A stretch of DNA of 64,000 nucleotides from Camellia lanceoleosa (taxonomy: Eukaryota > Streptophyta > Magnoliopsida > Ericales > Theaceae): contig CM045758.1 of the NCBI GenBank assembly GCA_025200525.1, forward strand, positions 193,600,463 to 193,664,462. Reading direction: 5' to 3'. The notes beneath the pieces are model-generated. The model saw nothing but the letters and a program-made list of their open reading frames with translations, did no database searches and was not told the origin of the DNA. The position numbers and the translations under genes are program-made. Every line of letters begins with the position of its first letter. The stretch's first letter is position 1. Below are positions 1 to 11,138 of this stretch, one piece after another.

Positions 1-1120
1 AACTTTGGCGGAACACTTTCGAAGCCTTTCTTAATTTAATTTTTTTTGTTTTTAAACAACTTTAGAAACCCAAGAAGTGCAACCAATAGACATACTTCCG
101 TTCAACTGCCTAAAAGTTTCTTCCAATTTTTTTAACTGTTTATGGCCTCAATAAGGATCGTTTATAGCATGACTAGTGTAGCCGACCAATTTTGGATCTT
201 TGTTAACAAGAAAGTGAAGAATGTGTTGCGTAATGCACCTGATACTGTTTCTTGTATGGTGCAACTATTACCTCTTCTGAAAGTGCTGATTTGCAGTAGG
301 AACATTCTGGCTCTGCTTCTAATGAATTCTGTGTCATTTTGAAAGCTCTTATGGTATTTATGATAATCAATTCATGCATCATTGTCTCTTTTTGGGAATG
401 GGAACTTTAGTTGGTTAGATTCTTTTCGATGAATGCATATACCACAACTTGGTCTATTGAGCTCAGGGCTGATCATAGATGATGACATCAAGAAACTCTT
501 CGCCCATGGTTGTTGCGTGCAAAATACAATTTCTACTTGAATAGTTATAATTCAAGGTTTCTTAGGGTGTGTTTGAATCAATAATTTGAGGAGGGAATTC
601 GAAAGGAATAGTGAACCAATTTAGCTTCTATTTCATTCACTCTTCCCTTCCTTTGTCTCCAAAAATCTCTCATGAAACCCTTGATCAAACCACAGCCTTA
701 ATGTTTTTTTTCCCCAGATTGATCTGAGTTTAATTTCCTGCATTCTTCTCTTAAGAAAATAGTGCTCGCAGATGCTGAATTCTGCCTTTCCTGTTCTAAA
801 AGCCTTCTTTCAAAGAAAAAAATGGGGAAAAAAAATTCATTGTTGTCTTTCCTCTGGGATGTTTGATTAAGCTTCCTGATTGCCCCCCCCCCCCCCCCCC
901 CCCCCCCCTTTTTTTTTTAATTTTAAAATTTTAATTAATTTTTTTTTTTTGTAGGAAGGACACCATGATTGCATTTGTATACAGGGAGGGGAGGGGGGTT
1001 GGCAAGGGATTGAAACCCTGCTGAGACTCAGCTTTTTGATTGCTTAATATCTTTGTATTTGTAATACCTATTTTCATTATTCCGATTCTTTTTAATTATT
1101 TTAGATTGATCAAATTTCAG
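1..1120 (+). other. Intron of the bHLH gene
   Basis: This stretch has no convincing coding sequence and ends in a polypyrimidine-type acceptor (ttcag at 1116-1120) directly before the conserved MLTMRNG coding block. It is read as the intron separating the bHLH-domain exons, which must lie left of the window, from the C-terminal exons. A 26-base C run lies at 883-908. The short plus-strand reading frame at 142-342 resembles nothing recognised. Confidence 0.6.
883..908. repeat. Poly-C homopolymer (26 C)
   Basis: An uninterrupted run of C followed by T-rich sequence, inside the presumed intron. Its length may be uncertain because such runs are error-prone in sequencing and assembly. Confidence 0.9.
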
Positions 1121-1435
1121 ATGTTAACAATGAGAAATGGGTTAAGTCTATATCCAATGTGCCAACCTGGAGTATTGGAGCCAGCTCAACTCTCCCAGAT
1201 GAAAATGGGCTTTTATGAAGGAAATGAACTCCTGCATATGAATGAGGCAGGCATGCTCCCTGAAAACCAAGACGCCCCAACAAATAGTCTCTTCAATATA
1301 TCCAACCAAAGCACTAACTCTGCCCAGCCATCTGTAGCTGCTTTTCCAAGTATAATCAATTCTGAAACGTCATTTGGAATGGACTCATCAATCCAAGGTC
1401 ATCTTAGACCCTTTCAGCTCCACACATCATCTGAA
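1121..1435 (+). CDS. SPT: SPATULA/ALCATRAZ-like bHLH factor, C-terminal exon
   Basis: The exon encodes 105 residues in phase 0 and begins MLTMRNGLSLYPMCQPG, the block that directly follows the bHLH domain in SPATULA and ALCATRAZ proteins. These are nuclear bHLH transcription factors acting in carpel, fruit and organ-size control. The rest is the Asn/Ser/Gln-rich tail typical of the family, ending PFQLHTSSE. The acceptor AG is at 1119-1120 and the donor GTAAGT at 1436-1441. The Met at 1121 is internal, not a start; the basic helix-loop-helix exons are outside the window. This is the only host gene recognised, and it is intact within the visible part. SPT and ALC are close paralogues that this tail alone does not separate, so the symbol is a family assignment. 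Confidence 0.72.
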
Positions 1436-1512
1436 GTAAGTTTAACCTAACTCGTGTGTAATTTAGTGATTCAAGTAATGATCCCAAATGCTTTCGTTTC
1501 GACAATGTGAAG

Positions 1513-1582
1513 GAAAATTGCAGGGAGGACATAATACATCATCAACAAGAAAATGTGGATCATTCTGATACAAAGTCTTTAG
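1513..1582 (+). CDS. SPT: SPT-like bHLH factor, penultimate exon
   Basis: Using the AG at 1511-1512 as acceptor, the frame continues from ...SSE into ENCREDIIHHQQENVDHSD, and the CRE motif matches the conserved tail of SPT-type proteins. A nearer AG at 1522-1523 would break the frame, so the upstream one is chosen. A donor-like GTGGGT starts at 1583. If it is not used, translation reads through to TAG at 1603-1605, adding seven codons. Confidence 0.6.
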
Positions 1583-1732
1583 GTGGGTTTTTAAGCCTAG
1601 TATAGATTTTTTTGAAACTTTTTCATGGTAACGCTGCTATATAACATTGCAGCATGCTTATGGGATCCAATTATCTGTGTCTAACATTTATTGCCTGAAG
1701 CAATAATTATTTTTAAAATTTTTTTAATGAAG

Positions 1733-1842
1733 GGCAAGAATTGCTGAAAGAATTTCAAGCTGGAGCCAAAGGAACAGTATCAATTCACTATGATACACAA
1801 GCATCTGAGGCCCAAACAGAGCCCTGGAAGCATGCACCATAG
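1733..1842 (+). CDS. SPT: Possible terminal exon of the SPT-like gene
   Basis: Splicing 1582 to 1733 (AG at 1731-1732) keeps the frame open for about 36 codons, starting GQELLKEFQAGAKG and ending in TAG at 1840-1842. The family's usual tail is not recalled well enough to confirm it. The alternative is termination at 1603-1605 with this stretch as 3' UTR. Confidence 0.35.
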
Positions 1843-2837
1843 GAACAGAGAGCCGACAAAGTATGCACTTATCAAATCTGGATTGTGACTCAATTATTGT
1901 GCCCTGTTTGGATGAGTAAATATACTTTCTGCAAAAGGGTGTTATTCGGTTCATGCTTTTCACTAGCATCGGCATGCACAGATGAAGAAGTCCACCTAAG
2001 GGTGACAAATCAAGACTGAGACTGAACTTGTGAGATTTGCTGGCCTTCAATTTATACTATCAACCTTTTGAAGGCACTTGTACATTTTTGTTGTATTCTT
2101 GCCTAGGAGAGTCTCAAACATTAAGCTAATGTGTATTCAAATGCCTTCAAATGCACCCAAAAAAAATGCCTTCAAATTGAGATGTGACTCGACAAATGGC
2201 ACTTGGCCAAGGCCTGTAATGTAGGTTGAAGAAATTCTAAATTCTAACTCAAATTCAAAGAAAATAGAAATATTATTTCAGATGAAACCAGTTTCTTCTT
2301 TATTGTTGGTTGTCCGACTAATATTTTTTGTTAGGTACTAATATTTCTCTACCTTTGTCCTACTCCCCACCAGACAACTCTGATGATATCAACTCTCTCT
2401 CACACTCCCAGTCAAACAATTTTTGTTTAAAATTTAAATTGAAATATAGATCAAATTTCTACTTAACAAATCTGTCTGCTTGGTTTGGAGTTTGGATCAT
2501 TCAATGTAACATTGTTGGGCATCGATCAATTTTATTTTATTTGGGTACAGGTTATGTCATTGTTGTCGGAGTCGTTGTCAGTACGCAATATATTAACACC
2601 AAAAGAGAACGTACTACTTGCAAAGGGTTACAGTAACTAATTAAGCACAAGAGAAATTGATTGCTGATTTAGTGATCTATGATATATTTTGTAGAGGAAA
2701 AAATCCTCCGTAGAACAAAGAGCTTGATGAACGCATGCGGTGTTTGACTGCATCTACAAGATGAGCGAATTGTTAGTGCCTACTAGGTGGTTGTTAGATA
2801 GTTGAAGGGTACTCTGATCATGCAGGTATTAAGGTCA
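1843..2837 (+). other. 3' flank of the bHLH gene
   Basis: Likely 3' UTR followed by intergenic DNA. T-rich motifs around 2055-2100 could hold the polyadenylation site, but no single signal stands out. The 102-codon frame at 2328-2636 has no recognisable motif and is treated as chance. Confidence 0.4.
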
Positions 2838-3090
2838 AGTTTGGCACGTTGTTAAAAAGTTATTTAAAAAGTTAAAAAATTATCACTATTCATCAAAAGT
2901 CAAAAATTATGGCTGCACAATTTTCAATCTTAATTTTTCCCTACACACTAATTTATACAATTTTTTAATACATATTTTTTCATAAAAAATCAAAAAGTTA
3001 ACTCAAACATCCATATTTTTTTTTCTCAATTTTTTAGTCCAAAAAGACAAAAAGTGCACTTATTTAGGACACCCCAAACAACCCAGTGGA
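2838..3090. mobile_element. MITE-like AT-rich repeat
   Basis: The stretch begins near AAGTTTGGCACGTTG and ends near CCCCAAACAACCC, the kind of ends seen in small plant DNA transposons. Terminal complementarity is weak and no target duplication was found, so this is only a suggestion. Confidence 0.28.
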
Positions 3091-3113
3091 GAGAATTTAC
3101 GATATTGTACTGA

Positions 3114-3774
3114 GGCTCTGTTTGATTCACAAGACTAATAGTGAAAGTATTAATAATTTTATTAAATTAGTGTGATATTCACTATCTAATTGGATTATTA
3201 AGATAAATTATTTCTTTGTCTATTGTTTGATTTGCATTGGATAAGAAAACACATGAATATAGGATTACAATTATATTTATCTTTTTTTTCCAATCTTACC
3301 ATTCATTAATGTTTCTTCACAATCTTTACTTTATCAAAATTTATTCATAAACGAGGTTTTGAAAACAATTATAAATAAATAAATAAATAAAAGCAAAATA
3401 AAAATACAAAATAAAAAGCCATGTTTGGCTTGTTTTTTAATTTTTTATAAAAAAAAATATAAACTAATTTGATAAAATAAACATCAAAAAATATTTTTAA
3501 AATTATTTTTAGCTTTCTAAAATATAAAATTATATAAAAATAATAAGTGTTGTAATTTTTCGTCAAGGGTAAAAGAGTCTTTTTATTTTATTTTCCAACT
3601 CAGGATATATAATCCCACACTTACCCCATTACTAACAATCTTACAAATTTATTGGATTAATTATTCATTGGATTAATAATCCTGAAATAAGATTTCAAAA
3701 TAAACACAGGATTATTAGGCTCACAAATTAATAATCTCAATCCCATACTTTAATCTTGTCAATCAAATATGTCC
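3114..3774. mobile_element. Tourist/PIF-type MITE
   Basis: The left end GGCTCTGTTTGATTCACAAG and the inverted right end GGACATATTTGATTGACAAG form a 20-bp imperfect terminal inverted repeat. It is flanked by TGA at 3111-3113 and 3775-3777, matching the 3-bp duplication size of PIF/Harbinger elements. The interior is AT-rich and non-coding. Confidence 0.55.
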
Positions 3775-3846
3775 TGAGTGTAGTAGATACAATATATTTT
3801 TCACGATTAGGATCATGGTGTATACATAATAGAGTTTAGCTTACTC

Positions 3847-4110
3847 TCAAGCTATGTTCGGGCAGATTGGATTAGATTGGATTAATATCCCCATGACTAG
3901 TAGTGCTAAGATTACGAATCCCTTTGGATTGTGTATCATATTTTATGTTTGGATTGAGTTGGAATTATAAAGAGTGATTAATAAAATATTATTCAATCTG
4001 ATATTTGTTTAAGGAGATTGGAATAGATAGGACATGACAGAACATGGGACGTTCAATATATTGATCATAATACCCCTATTATAATTAATGTAAAATTTTG
4101 CACTAGCATG
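3847..4110. mobile_element. PIF/Harbinger-like left end
   Basis: Begins GCTATGTTCGGGCAGATTGG, close to GGCTATGTTTGTTTGGGCGG at 9131, and continues with similar GGATTGG-type subterminal sequence. It may be the left terminus of the PIF element whose genes follow at 4875-8930. The matching right terminus was not found. Confidence 0.35.
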
Positions 4111-4149
4111 TGTTATTATTTTTAAAAAGCAAATTTCCCTACTGTTGCT

Positions 4150-4690
4150 CCATATCCATTTTGATTCATTTGAACAAAATTTCACCCCTGCTTTTTTTTA
4201 ATAGAAAAACATCAAAAATTATTCAACTACAAAATTTATATATACACAGACAACCATTAAAAAATATGCATTTCTATTTTGATCATCCAACCATTCATTG
4301 CCTAAATTCAAAAAAATATTCATTCGAAAAAATTTAACCCTTTTTTTTTAATAGAAAACATAAAAAATCATTCAACTATAAAATTTATATATACACAAGC
4401 AACCATTAAAAAATATGCACTACTATTTTAATCATCCAACCTTCATTGTCCAAATTCAAAAAAGTATTCATTTGAACCAAATTTAACCCTTTTTTTTAAT
4501 AGAAAACATCAAAAATCATTCCACTATAAAATTTATATGTACACAAGAAAAATATGCACTACTATTTTAATCATCCAACCATTCATTGTCCAAATTAAAA
4601 AAGGTATTCATTTAAACAAAATGTAACTTTTTTTATCCGAATAGGAAAACATCAAAAATCATTCTACTATAAAATTGTAGAATTATAAAT
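4150..4690. repeat. Minisatellite, ~3.3 units of 142-154 bp
   Basis: Repeat landmarks (a Thr/Asn-type AAATTTAACCC block followed by a T run and AATAGAAAACATC) recur near 4169, 4323, 4469 and 4611. Each unit carries CAACCATTAAAAAATATGCA and TCATCCAACC. It is AT-rich, non-coding and diverged. Confidence 0.75.
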
Positions 4691-4874
4691 CTACCATTCA
4701 TCATTTCAAATTGAGGATTCCAAGTAGCATATTGCAACATGAAGTAACAAAATATGAGTAGTTCAACAAAAAAAGCAGCAGAAAGTTAGTCTTTATTACA
4801 TGCATTAGAGTAGTCAAAAAACTAACTACGTAGAAGGATATAAAAAAGCCACGAGTCTATTGTGGAGGACTCCT

Positions 4875-5465
4875 ACATAGCAACCTCATCACCACCTCAG
4901 TTTGTCATCATGTGTCAAGCTGAAGAACATGTCGAGTTTTTGAACATTTCGTGATATGATCTCACAAGCTTCTAGCCTTTCATCAAGAGTAATTGGCAAC
5001 TAAATAAGTTCAATGAAATCCAACTTTTCATTGGTGGTAGAAGATATCTCACCCAACTTGTTAGCAATCATAGACAACCTGTCCACTACATCATCATTAC
5101 CTCTAGGCCTCTTCTTATTGTCATTTTTTTTTTTGTAGAACTTTCAGGTGGTCGTTGACTTTATGAGCTGGAGCAATTTATTCCTTCGCTGATATGATTA
5201 TTCATACCCATATGTTTAAGAAATGTGCCATCATCTGCAAGACTGTTGAACAACAATTCTTCCTCAACATTTATAGCATCAATTGCATTAGTAGGCCCTT
5301 CAACAAACTCCCCTGTAGCTCGATCCTTACCAAATATGTGCATTCATTAGTCGAAATACGAAAAAAATTTGTCTCATAGGTTTTTCGCATCACTCTCCTT
5401 CTACAATAACCAATTTCAATTAATATCTCCAAATTAAGATTAAAGAAAATGAATTAAAAAATTAA
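4875..5465 (-). pseudogene. PIF-associated Myb/SANT-like protein, C-terminal part
   Basis: On the minus strand the reading runs from a degenerate AKNL..DKFFSYFD segment into IFGKDRATGEFVEGP and then NVEEELLFNSLADDG. This is the conserved C-terminal region of the Myb/SANT-like protein carried by plant PIF/Harbinger elements as their second gene. Further down, VVDRLSMIANKLGEIS and LDERLEACEIISRNVQKL match the usual helical tail. In-frame stops occur at expected Arg codons (CGA to TGA), and an A run shifts the frame near 5120. The protein normally partners the transposase and helps it reach the element ends. Its N-terminal half lies at 6838-7255, on the other side of a Mutator-like insertion. 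Confidence 0.65.
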
Positions 5466-5474
5466 TAACTTATA

Positions 5475-6827
5475 AAGTAGAGAAAATTTCATTTTTACCT
5501 TTATACTTTGCCTCGATTTTCAATTACACCACAAACTTCAAATAATTTCAATTTTACCCCTAAAGTTTTTGAAATCGTATCATTTTTACTCCTACTGTCA
5601 CATTTGAAACGAAAAACGTTAAAAAAAATTATATTTTAATCCCAAATTTCAAAACAAATATGCAAACTTACTATCTCCTACCCAAACTCATCTTCTTTCC
5701 CCACCATCACTTCAAGCCCTTCTATCTTCTTTGTCATAACTCCGTTTCGCCTCATCTTTCCGTCATTAGATTCACCTCATGACGTTTCGTTCTTCCTCTT
5801 TTTGCATGCCTTTGGAGCTCCAAAAAAATTGATTAAAAAAAAAAAATTCTTCCCGTTTCTGACTTTTCTTTAAGTTATCTTTGGAACTTCACATATTTCT
5901 CTATTCTTGACGGTTTTACTTCAGTCTTTCACCATTCTCTTCGCCTCACTTACTACTTCATTCTGCACTACCTCGTTTTCTCACTTTTTCGTGTAATAGG
6001 TGGTTTCAGTGTATTGAAAGTTATCCGAAAACTAACTTCAAAAATTCTAAAATATTCATCTTTTGTTTTTTTCTTCTCTATCTTCATTTTCACTTATAAC
6101 ATGATGTAAAGCATGGTTCTAGGTGGTAACAGAGCTGGTGATGGTGGTGGTAGCGGTCTGGCAATCATGATAGAGCTCGCAATGATAGTGGTTGTAGAGC
6201 TTAATGGTAGTGGTAATGAAACTTGTTTGTAAAGGAGATGGATTTGGCGTTGAAAGGTAGTGGTAATGGTGATGCTCATGGTAGCGGTAATGGAGTTCAA
6301 TGGCGGTGAAGTTGGTGGTTGGGGTGGTTATGTTGGTGAAGTTGATGAAGGTGATGAATGAAAAGATGATATGTATATATACAGATAGATAATTGATATG
6401 GGTTTAAGAGAATATTGAGTGAGTGAATTTGGCTTTGAGAGAAGTTGATAAAGAGATGATATGTATACATATATATATTGAGTGAGTGAATTTAGGTTTG
6501 AGAGAAGTTGGGTTGGAGAATTGAGTGATTGCGGTGGTGGTTGGTTGTGGTGGTAGCACTTGCAAGGGTGGATGAGAGGGAAAAATTTGAGGAAGATAAG
6601 AGATGGTGAGTTTGGGTAGGAAAGAGTGGGTTTGCATCTTTTTTTTAAAAAATTTGGGGCCAAAATATATATTTTTTTAATATTTTTCATTTCAAATGTG
6701 ACGGTAAGGGTAAGAATGATATGATTTCAAAAATTTTGGGGGTAATATTAAAATTATTTGAAGTCTGAGGGTGTAATTGAAAATCGAGGCAAAGTATTTA
6801 GGTAAAAATAAAATTTTCTTTACAGAG
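5475..6827. mobile_element. Non-autonomous Mutator-like element
   Basis: The two ends are long inverted repeats: AGAGAAAATTTCATTTTTACC at about 5480 is mirrored near 6820, and similarity continues inward about 200 bp (CTACCCAAACTCA near 5695 against its complement near 6615). The flanking 9-mers TAACTTATA (5466-5474) and TAACTTAAA (6828-6836) agree at eight positions, fitting the 9-bp duplication of Mutator elements. The interior is GT/AC-rich with no transposase. Low-complexity reading frames at 6094-6690 are not considered genes. It interrupts the PIF Myb-like gene. Confidence 0.65.
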
Positions 6828-6837
6828 TAACTTAAAG

Positions 6838-7255
6838 AATTCATTTTGTCTAAATGTATGCTTTCCAGACACTATCACTCTCAACATCAACTCTTTTTCC
6901 AGTATCATTCCATCCAAAACCAGTGGTACCATGCATTCCTGCTACACAGTTATAGTGCTTCTTCTATATCTTTATATTTGATTCGATGTGGGGAGTGCCA
7001 CGTCTCAGGGAGCATCTCCAACAATTTCTCCTCTAATTTCATAAGGTAACCGCCCTTGAAGGTATTATCATGTTTCATTCCATTGTTGACAATGTGCATC
7101 AAGGCATTAATAAGACATTCCTCTTCTCGTGGACTCCACAATCGCCTTGGTTTTGACAGATTGACTTTTTCCTTTACTTTTTTACAAGAACTAGACACTT
7201 CACTATCCATGCCTAGAAAAGAAAAAGATTGAAAACTGTGCATGTTAGTCTCCAC
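6838..7255 (-). pseudogene. PIF-associated Myb/SANT-like protein, N-terminal part
   Basis: The minus strand encodes a Lys-rich leader, then RRLWSPREEECLINALMHIV, the Trp-bearing first helix of a Myb/SANT-like DNA-binding domain, and GGYLMKLEEKLLEMLPE. A one-base shift near 6955 moves the frame to HYNCVAGMHGTTGFGWND and VESDSVWKAYI, the typical second half of this domain. The Met at 7210 (MDSEVSS) is a likely start; the one at 7255 is also possible. Together with 4875-5465 this makes one gene split by the Mutator-like element. It lies beside a PIF transposase in the same orientation, the usual two-gene arrangement of the family. Confidence 0.72.
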
Positions 7256-7586
7256 TATGTAGTTATCAACCTGTTAACATGACAAAATGAGTCAATACAT
7301 TAATGGATTTCAATAATAAAAAAATGTCATACCCATCTATCAATGTAACACATCCATAAGACAGAAAAATCTCATCGCTTAAAAAATATGCAATCATCAA
7401 CAAAAACCATACATTTTTTTGCAAAAAATGGTTCAACATCAACAATCTAATACAAGTTCCAAGTACAAATCAAACGAAACTACATCATATTCGTAACAAG
7501 TACTTTTACAAAATATTGAAACTATCCTTGTCCTGTCCCTTACTAGCCAACCAATTGTTGTATAGCTGCATTGCAAGTGTATCCTG
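7256..7586. other. Spacer between the two PIF genes
   Basis: AT-rich sequence between the Myb-like and transposase genes. Apart from the 64-codon minus-strand frame at 7439-7633, which overlaps the transposase 3' end, nothing recognisable is present. Confidence 0.5.
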
Positions 7587-8924
7587 TTACCTAATCCACT
7601 CATTAGATGTCTCAACGGTGTCAACAAAATCATCTCCCAATTGAGGTTGATCTTCTATGTCATTATTTAGTATCTCCTCTATGGGGTCAACAGGTATCTC
7701 CCAACGAATGAGGTTGTGTAACAAACAACATGCTGTGATGATACGGTTTTGAGTTCTAATGGGGTAGTATGACGCACAACGAAGTATTGCCCATTTTATT
7801 TTCAACAATCCAAAACCCCTTTCTATGACATTTCGGGCAGATACATGTTTCATATTAAAAAATTCTAGATAATTAGTTGGAGTGGCCCCTTCTCTCCAAA
7901 TAGACAAATGGTATCATTGGCCCTAATAAGGCGCTAGAAGTCCTTGTCTATTTGTATACCCTGTATCTACTAGGTAGTAGTAACGTGTATGAGATGCTAT
8001 ACATTAGAATCCATTATTAAATAAAACTTAGTAATTCCATCAAGCAAAGTTAATTATTTATTAATTACCAATTGAAATTCTTAAGCCATTGGATTGATTA
8101 ATCGCATCCCTCAAAACCCTAGAGTCTGCAGCTAAACCCTTCCCACCTTTGTAACACATATATGAAGTTCATGTCCTGGGAGCAAACTCCTAGAACATTG
8201 GTAGCAATCTTCCCCTTCCATGTTCTATACCGTGCTTAATAAACCACTGGTGCATGAACTTTAATATAGGTTCCATCAAGTGCTCCAAGACAATTCTAAT
8301 CAATAGAAGACATTGTAATAGTTACGAGTTGTAAGAAAAAAATGTATAATGTATTTTATTAAATGTTTTACGAACTAAATTTACCTAGAAGCAATTCCAC
8401 CTTGGATTAGTGCATGCTTGTGTTATAGGATTTGGTGTCCTAAACAAGTAGCCTTGAAGGCAACATAGCCTTTAGGACATCTTTGAAATGTCGACTTACA
8501 GTTTCTCCGGACCTAAAGAAATTGAACTTAAGTTTTTGTATTTTTAGGTCATGTGCCAAAATGTAAAGGAACAAGGCCCATCTTCTCTTCTAAGGTAACA
8601 TTGTGCATGCCCCAACCCGCCTATTGTACGAACCATATGGCATAACGTCATAAAACAATGCCTATCCATACGAAGTTGTTCAATGCATGTAATGTCGCTT
8701 TTTCTCACTAGTCGGTTAATGTGGTCCATCTGTTCTTGTAATCGATTGGGCCCTCTAATAACGGTACGAGGATACTTGTGAATATACCTTATCAAGACAA
8801 TTTCAATGGCAATATAAGCTACAACGCATAAGGCGTACAATTCTTGCATTATAACTTGCAACACTACGTATAGCTTAAGCTCCTCATTATTGTCATCTCT
8901 AAAACCATCGAAATTGTAATCCAT
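7587..8924 (-). pseudogene. PIF/Harbinger DDE transposase (HARBI1-like)
   Basis: Starting at 8924 the minus strand encodes an N-terminal region with CIEQLRMDRHCFMTLCHMV, typical of the plant PIF transposase leader. After frame changes it continues with NCLGALDGTYIKVHAP (first catalytic Asp near 8275), [17 protein letters not shown], then VDTGYTN (second Asp near 7966). It ends with NVIERGFGLLKIKWAILR (catalytic Glu near 7822) and ACCLLHNLIR. All three DDE residues are still readable. A segment at about 7975-8060 interrupts the frame and may be an intron. At least three stops and one frameshift make it inactive. The enzyme would excise and insert the element at TTA/TAA-type targets. Confidence 0.78.
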
Positions 8925-9130
8925 CTATGCAAATAGTGATGCACATCAATATATTAGAGTACAATAAAACTTCATAATTCCAAAAAAATTAACAAAATAA
9001 AAAAAAAATAATAATAATAATGAAGAAGACCAACAATTCTGGTAAAATGCATATACAGAACATATGAGCATAACATTATAAAAAGTAAGAGATTATCACT
9101 ATTGAATGTCTAGAAAGAAGCAAAAAGATT
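8925..9130. other. AT-rich flank of the PIF element
   Basis: A/T-rich sequence with a short (AAT)n tract at 9008-9020. A right-hand terminal repeat for the PIF element was looked for here and not found. Confidence 0.4.
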
Positions 9131-9349
9131 AAGGCTATGTTTGTTTGGGCGGACATGTGCTTGGGATTGGACTAATAGTCCAACAAAATTGTTAATTCGA
9201 TGTTTGTTTAAAAAATTAAGGTACGAATTAACAATTCATCTGGATATAGTATCCCACATATGATGGATTATTCAATCCCACGGAGGAAGATGAGATATAA
9301 ATTGGGAGATTAAGCCAAAGTCTGGACTATCCCATTGAAATACCAAATT
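9131..9349. mobile_element. Left end of a second PIF-like element, truncated by gypsy insertion
   Basis: TAA followed by GGCTATGTTTGTTTGGGCGG, then GGATTGG and TTCAATCCCA motifs, resembles the terminus at 3847 in the same orientation. It is cut at 9349 by the gypsy element and resumes at 25203 after the AAATT duplication. The other terminus was not located. Confidence 0.4.
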
Positions 9350-10652
9350 TGTCACGACCTAACCCCAGGGTTTAGAGCTAGAATCGCAACTTACTAAATA
9401 ATTCTAATCGTAACAAGTTAAATGGCTCTGGCGGAGGCAAAATGGAAAGAAGAAAAGAATTAAACAAAAAATTTATTGCATTCTACTATTTTAATAAAAA
9501 AAGTTACATCTATGGGGATTTTATTATTTTATTATCCAATGACCAGCCCTCAAAAGGAAGAAAAGGAAAGAAAAAAAAACAAAATAACGGATCAGCATCA
9601 AATTCTTATACGGGTTCTACTACATAAGGTTACGGGTCTTTCTTACATCTCGTCACCTGAAAGAATAACAGCTATAAGCACACAGCAGAGTGACAAATAT
9701 TATGCCAAGAGTATAGAAAATACAAAATAACCATGGATAGTTAGTTTAGCTAAAACATTTACATAACTTAATTTGAATAAACAAATTATTTAGGTGGCAA
9801 AAACTAAAATACAGAAATTATGTAAATAAATAACCATAATCACGGTACAAAACAGAAAAGAACAGAGGTCACAGGAGTAACAATCATAACAGAGGTCAAT
9901 GGATCCATGACAAACAGAGGACCACAAAGTGGCCAAACAGAGACCAATGGTTATCTAAGTATGGGACTCCCGTGGTGGTACTTACAAAACATAATTGTTT
10001 ATAAGGTCATAGTTAAATATATACTAAAATTTAAACAAACTTGTTCATGCGTTTCATTTTAAACAAATAGAGTTCAGAAATTAATCCACGTAATTAAAAT
10101 ATTAATATAATTTATAAAACATAACTTGTATAAAATAAATTATGGTAAGTCAAAATATACGTAAAATATATTATGGTGGCTTAAGGTATAATATAACTCA
10201 CCTTAAGATTGAGTCTTACTAATTCCTTTCTATTTTCGTTGGTTTTCGGCCCCTCCCTTACTCTCTATTTTTTTTCGTTGATTATTTCTTTCTCTCTTTT
10301 TTTTTTTCTTCTTTGTTTTTTCGTTTATACTCACTTCACAGCACCTCCTCCCCCTATTTATACACATAACTTAGGTGATGACTCATCCTTATCTAATGGC
10401 CCTAAGGTGATGAATCACTTTCCCTCCCTAATCCTAGATGTCCAGATGGCCCCCCACTCCTTCATCTCAGCAGATTTGTAATCTTTATAATTAATGGTAC
10501 TTAATTTGCTTAATTATATCTATACATGCTAATCTTTTCACATTAATTAGTGATTAACTTAGCCCCCAAATAAATCTCCTCATCATATATTTGATAACCA
10601 TAATGACAAATTAATTTACATAGCACGCATAGCTTATTTATTTTATTACTTC

Positions 10653-10698
<46 letters not shown>

Positions 10699-10740
10699 CG
10701 TGGTTGGTTGTGGTATTAATTAAATATTTAGGGTGTCACA
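9350..10740 (-). repeat. 3' LTR of the 9350-25202 gypsy element
   Basis: Begins TG and ends CA. It differs from the other LTR by scattered substitutions and by an (ATT)n tract at 10647-10696 that is longer and cleaner than in the partner. A TATA-like TATAAATAGG (minus) is at 10353-10362. A purine-rich AAATGGAGAAA on the minus strand abuts it at 10741-10751 as polypurine tract. Confidence 0.9.
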
Positions 10741-10785
10741 TTTCTCCATTTCTAAATAGAAGTTTGTCCCCAAACTTGACATACC

Positions 10786-11138
10786 TTAATTTTCCAAGAG
10801 GTGCGGGTATTTGGTTCGCATTTGACTTTCCATTTCCCACGTAGCTTCTTCAACTCGATGATTTCTCCACAAGACTTTTACCAGAGGTATAGTCTTGTTT
10901 CGAAGAACTTGATCGCGACGATTGACAATCTGCATTGGTTGCTTTTCATAAGAAAGGTCCTCTTGAACTTCTAAGTTCTCATAATCGACGACATGTTTTG
11001 GATCTCGGAGGTACCGTCGGAGCATCGAAACGTGGAACACATTGTGGACATTGGACAGTTCAGGTGGTAGTGTAAGGCAATATGCAACAGGACCAATCCT
11101 TTTCAATATCTCGAATGGTCCGATGTAACGTGGGTTTA
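10786..11138 (-). pseudogene. Integrase C-terminus and chromodomain-like end (gypsy 9350-25202)
   Basis: On the minus strand this continues integrase after an inserted solo LTR: NPRYIGPFEILKRIGPVAY, then NVFHVSMLRRYLRDP, then LVKVLWRNHRVEEATWE. The last is the chromodomain-like motif at the end of chromovirus integrases, thought to steer integration toward particular chromatin. The frame ends with a stop next to position 10786. This segment is open, but its upstream part is separated by 4.3 kb of inserted DNA. Confidence 0.85.

Noticed and set aside
142..342. 66-codon plus-strand frame near the left edge
   Set aside because: Does not resemble bHLH or SPT sequence and lies in the presumed intron.
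3369..3566. Tyr/Phe/Lys-rich minus-strand frame
   Set aside because: AT-rich MITE interior gives such compositions by chance.
6094..6690. Ser/Thr/Pro-rich frames of 68-120 codons
   Set aside because: Low-complexity CT/AG-rich interior of the Mutator-like element, overlapping in several frames.
9442..9730. Short plus-strand frames repeated at 23917-24205
   Set aside because: They occur in both LTR copies, opposite to the element's direction, and carry no recognisable domain; conservation reflects LTR identity only.
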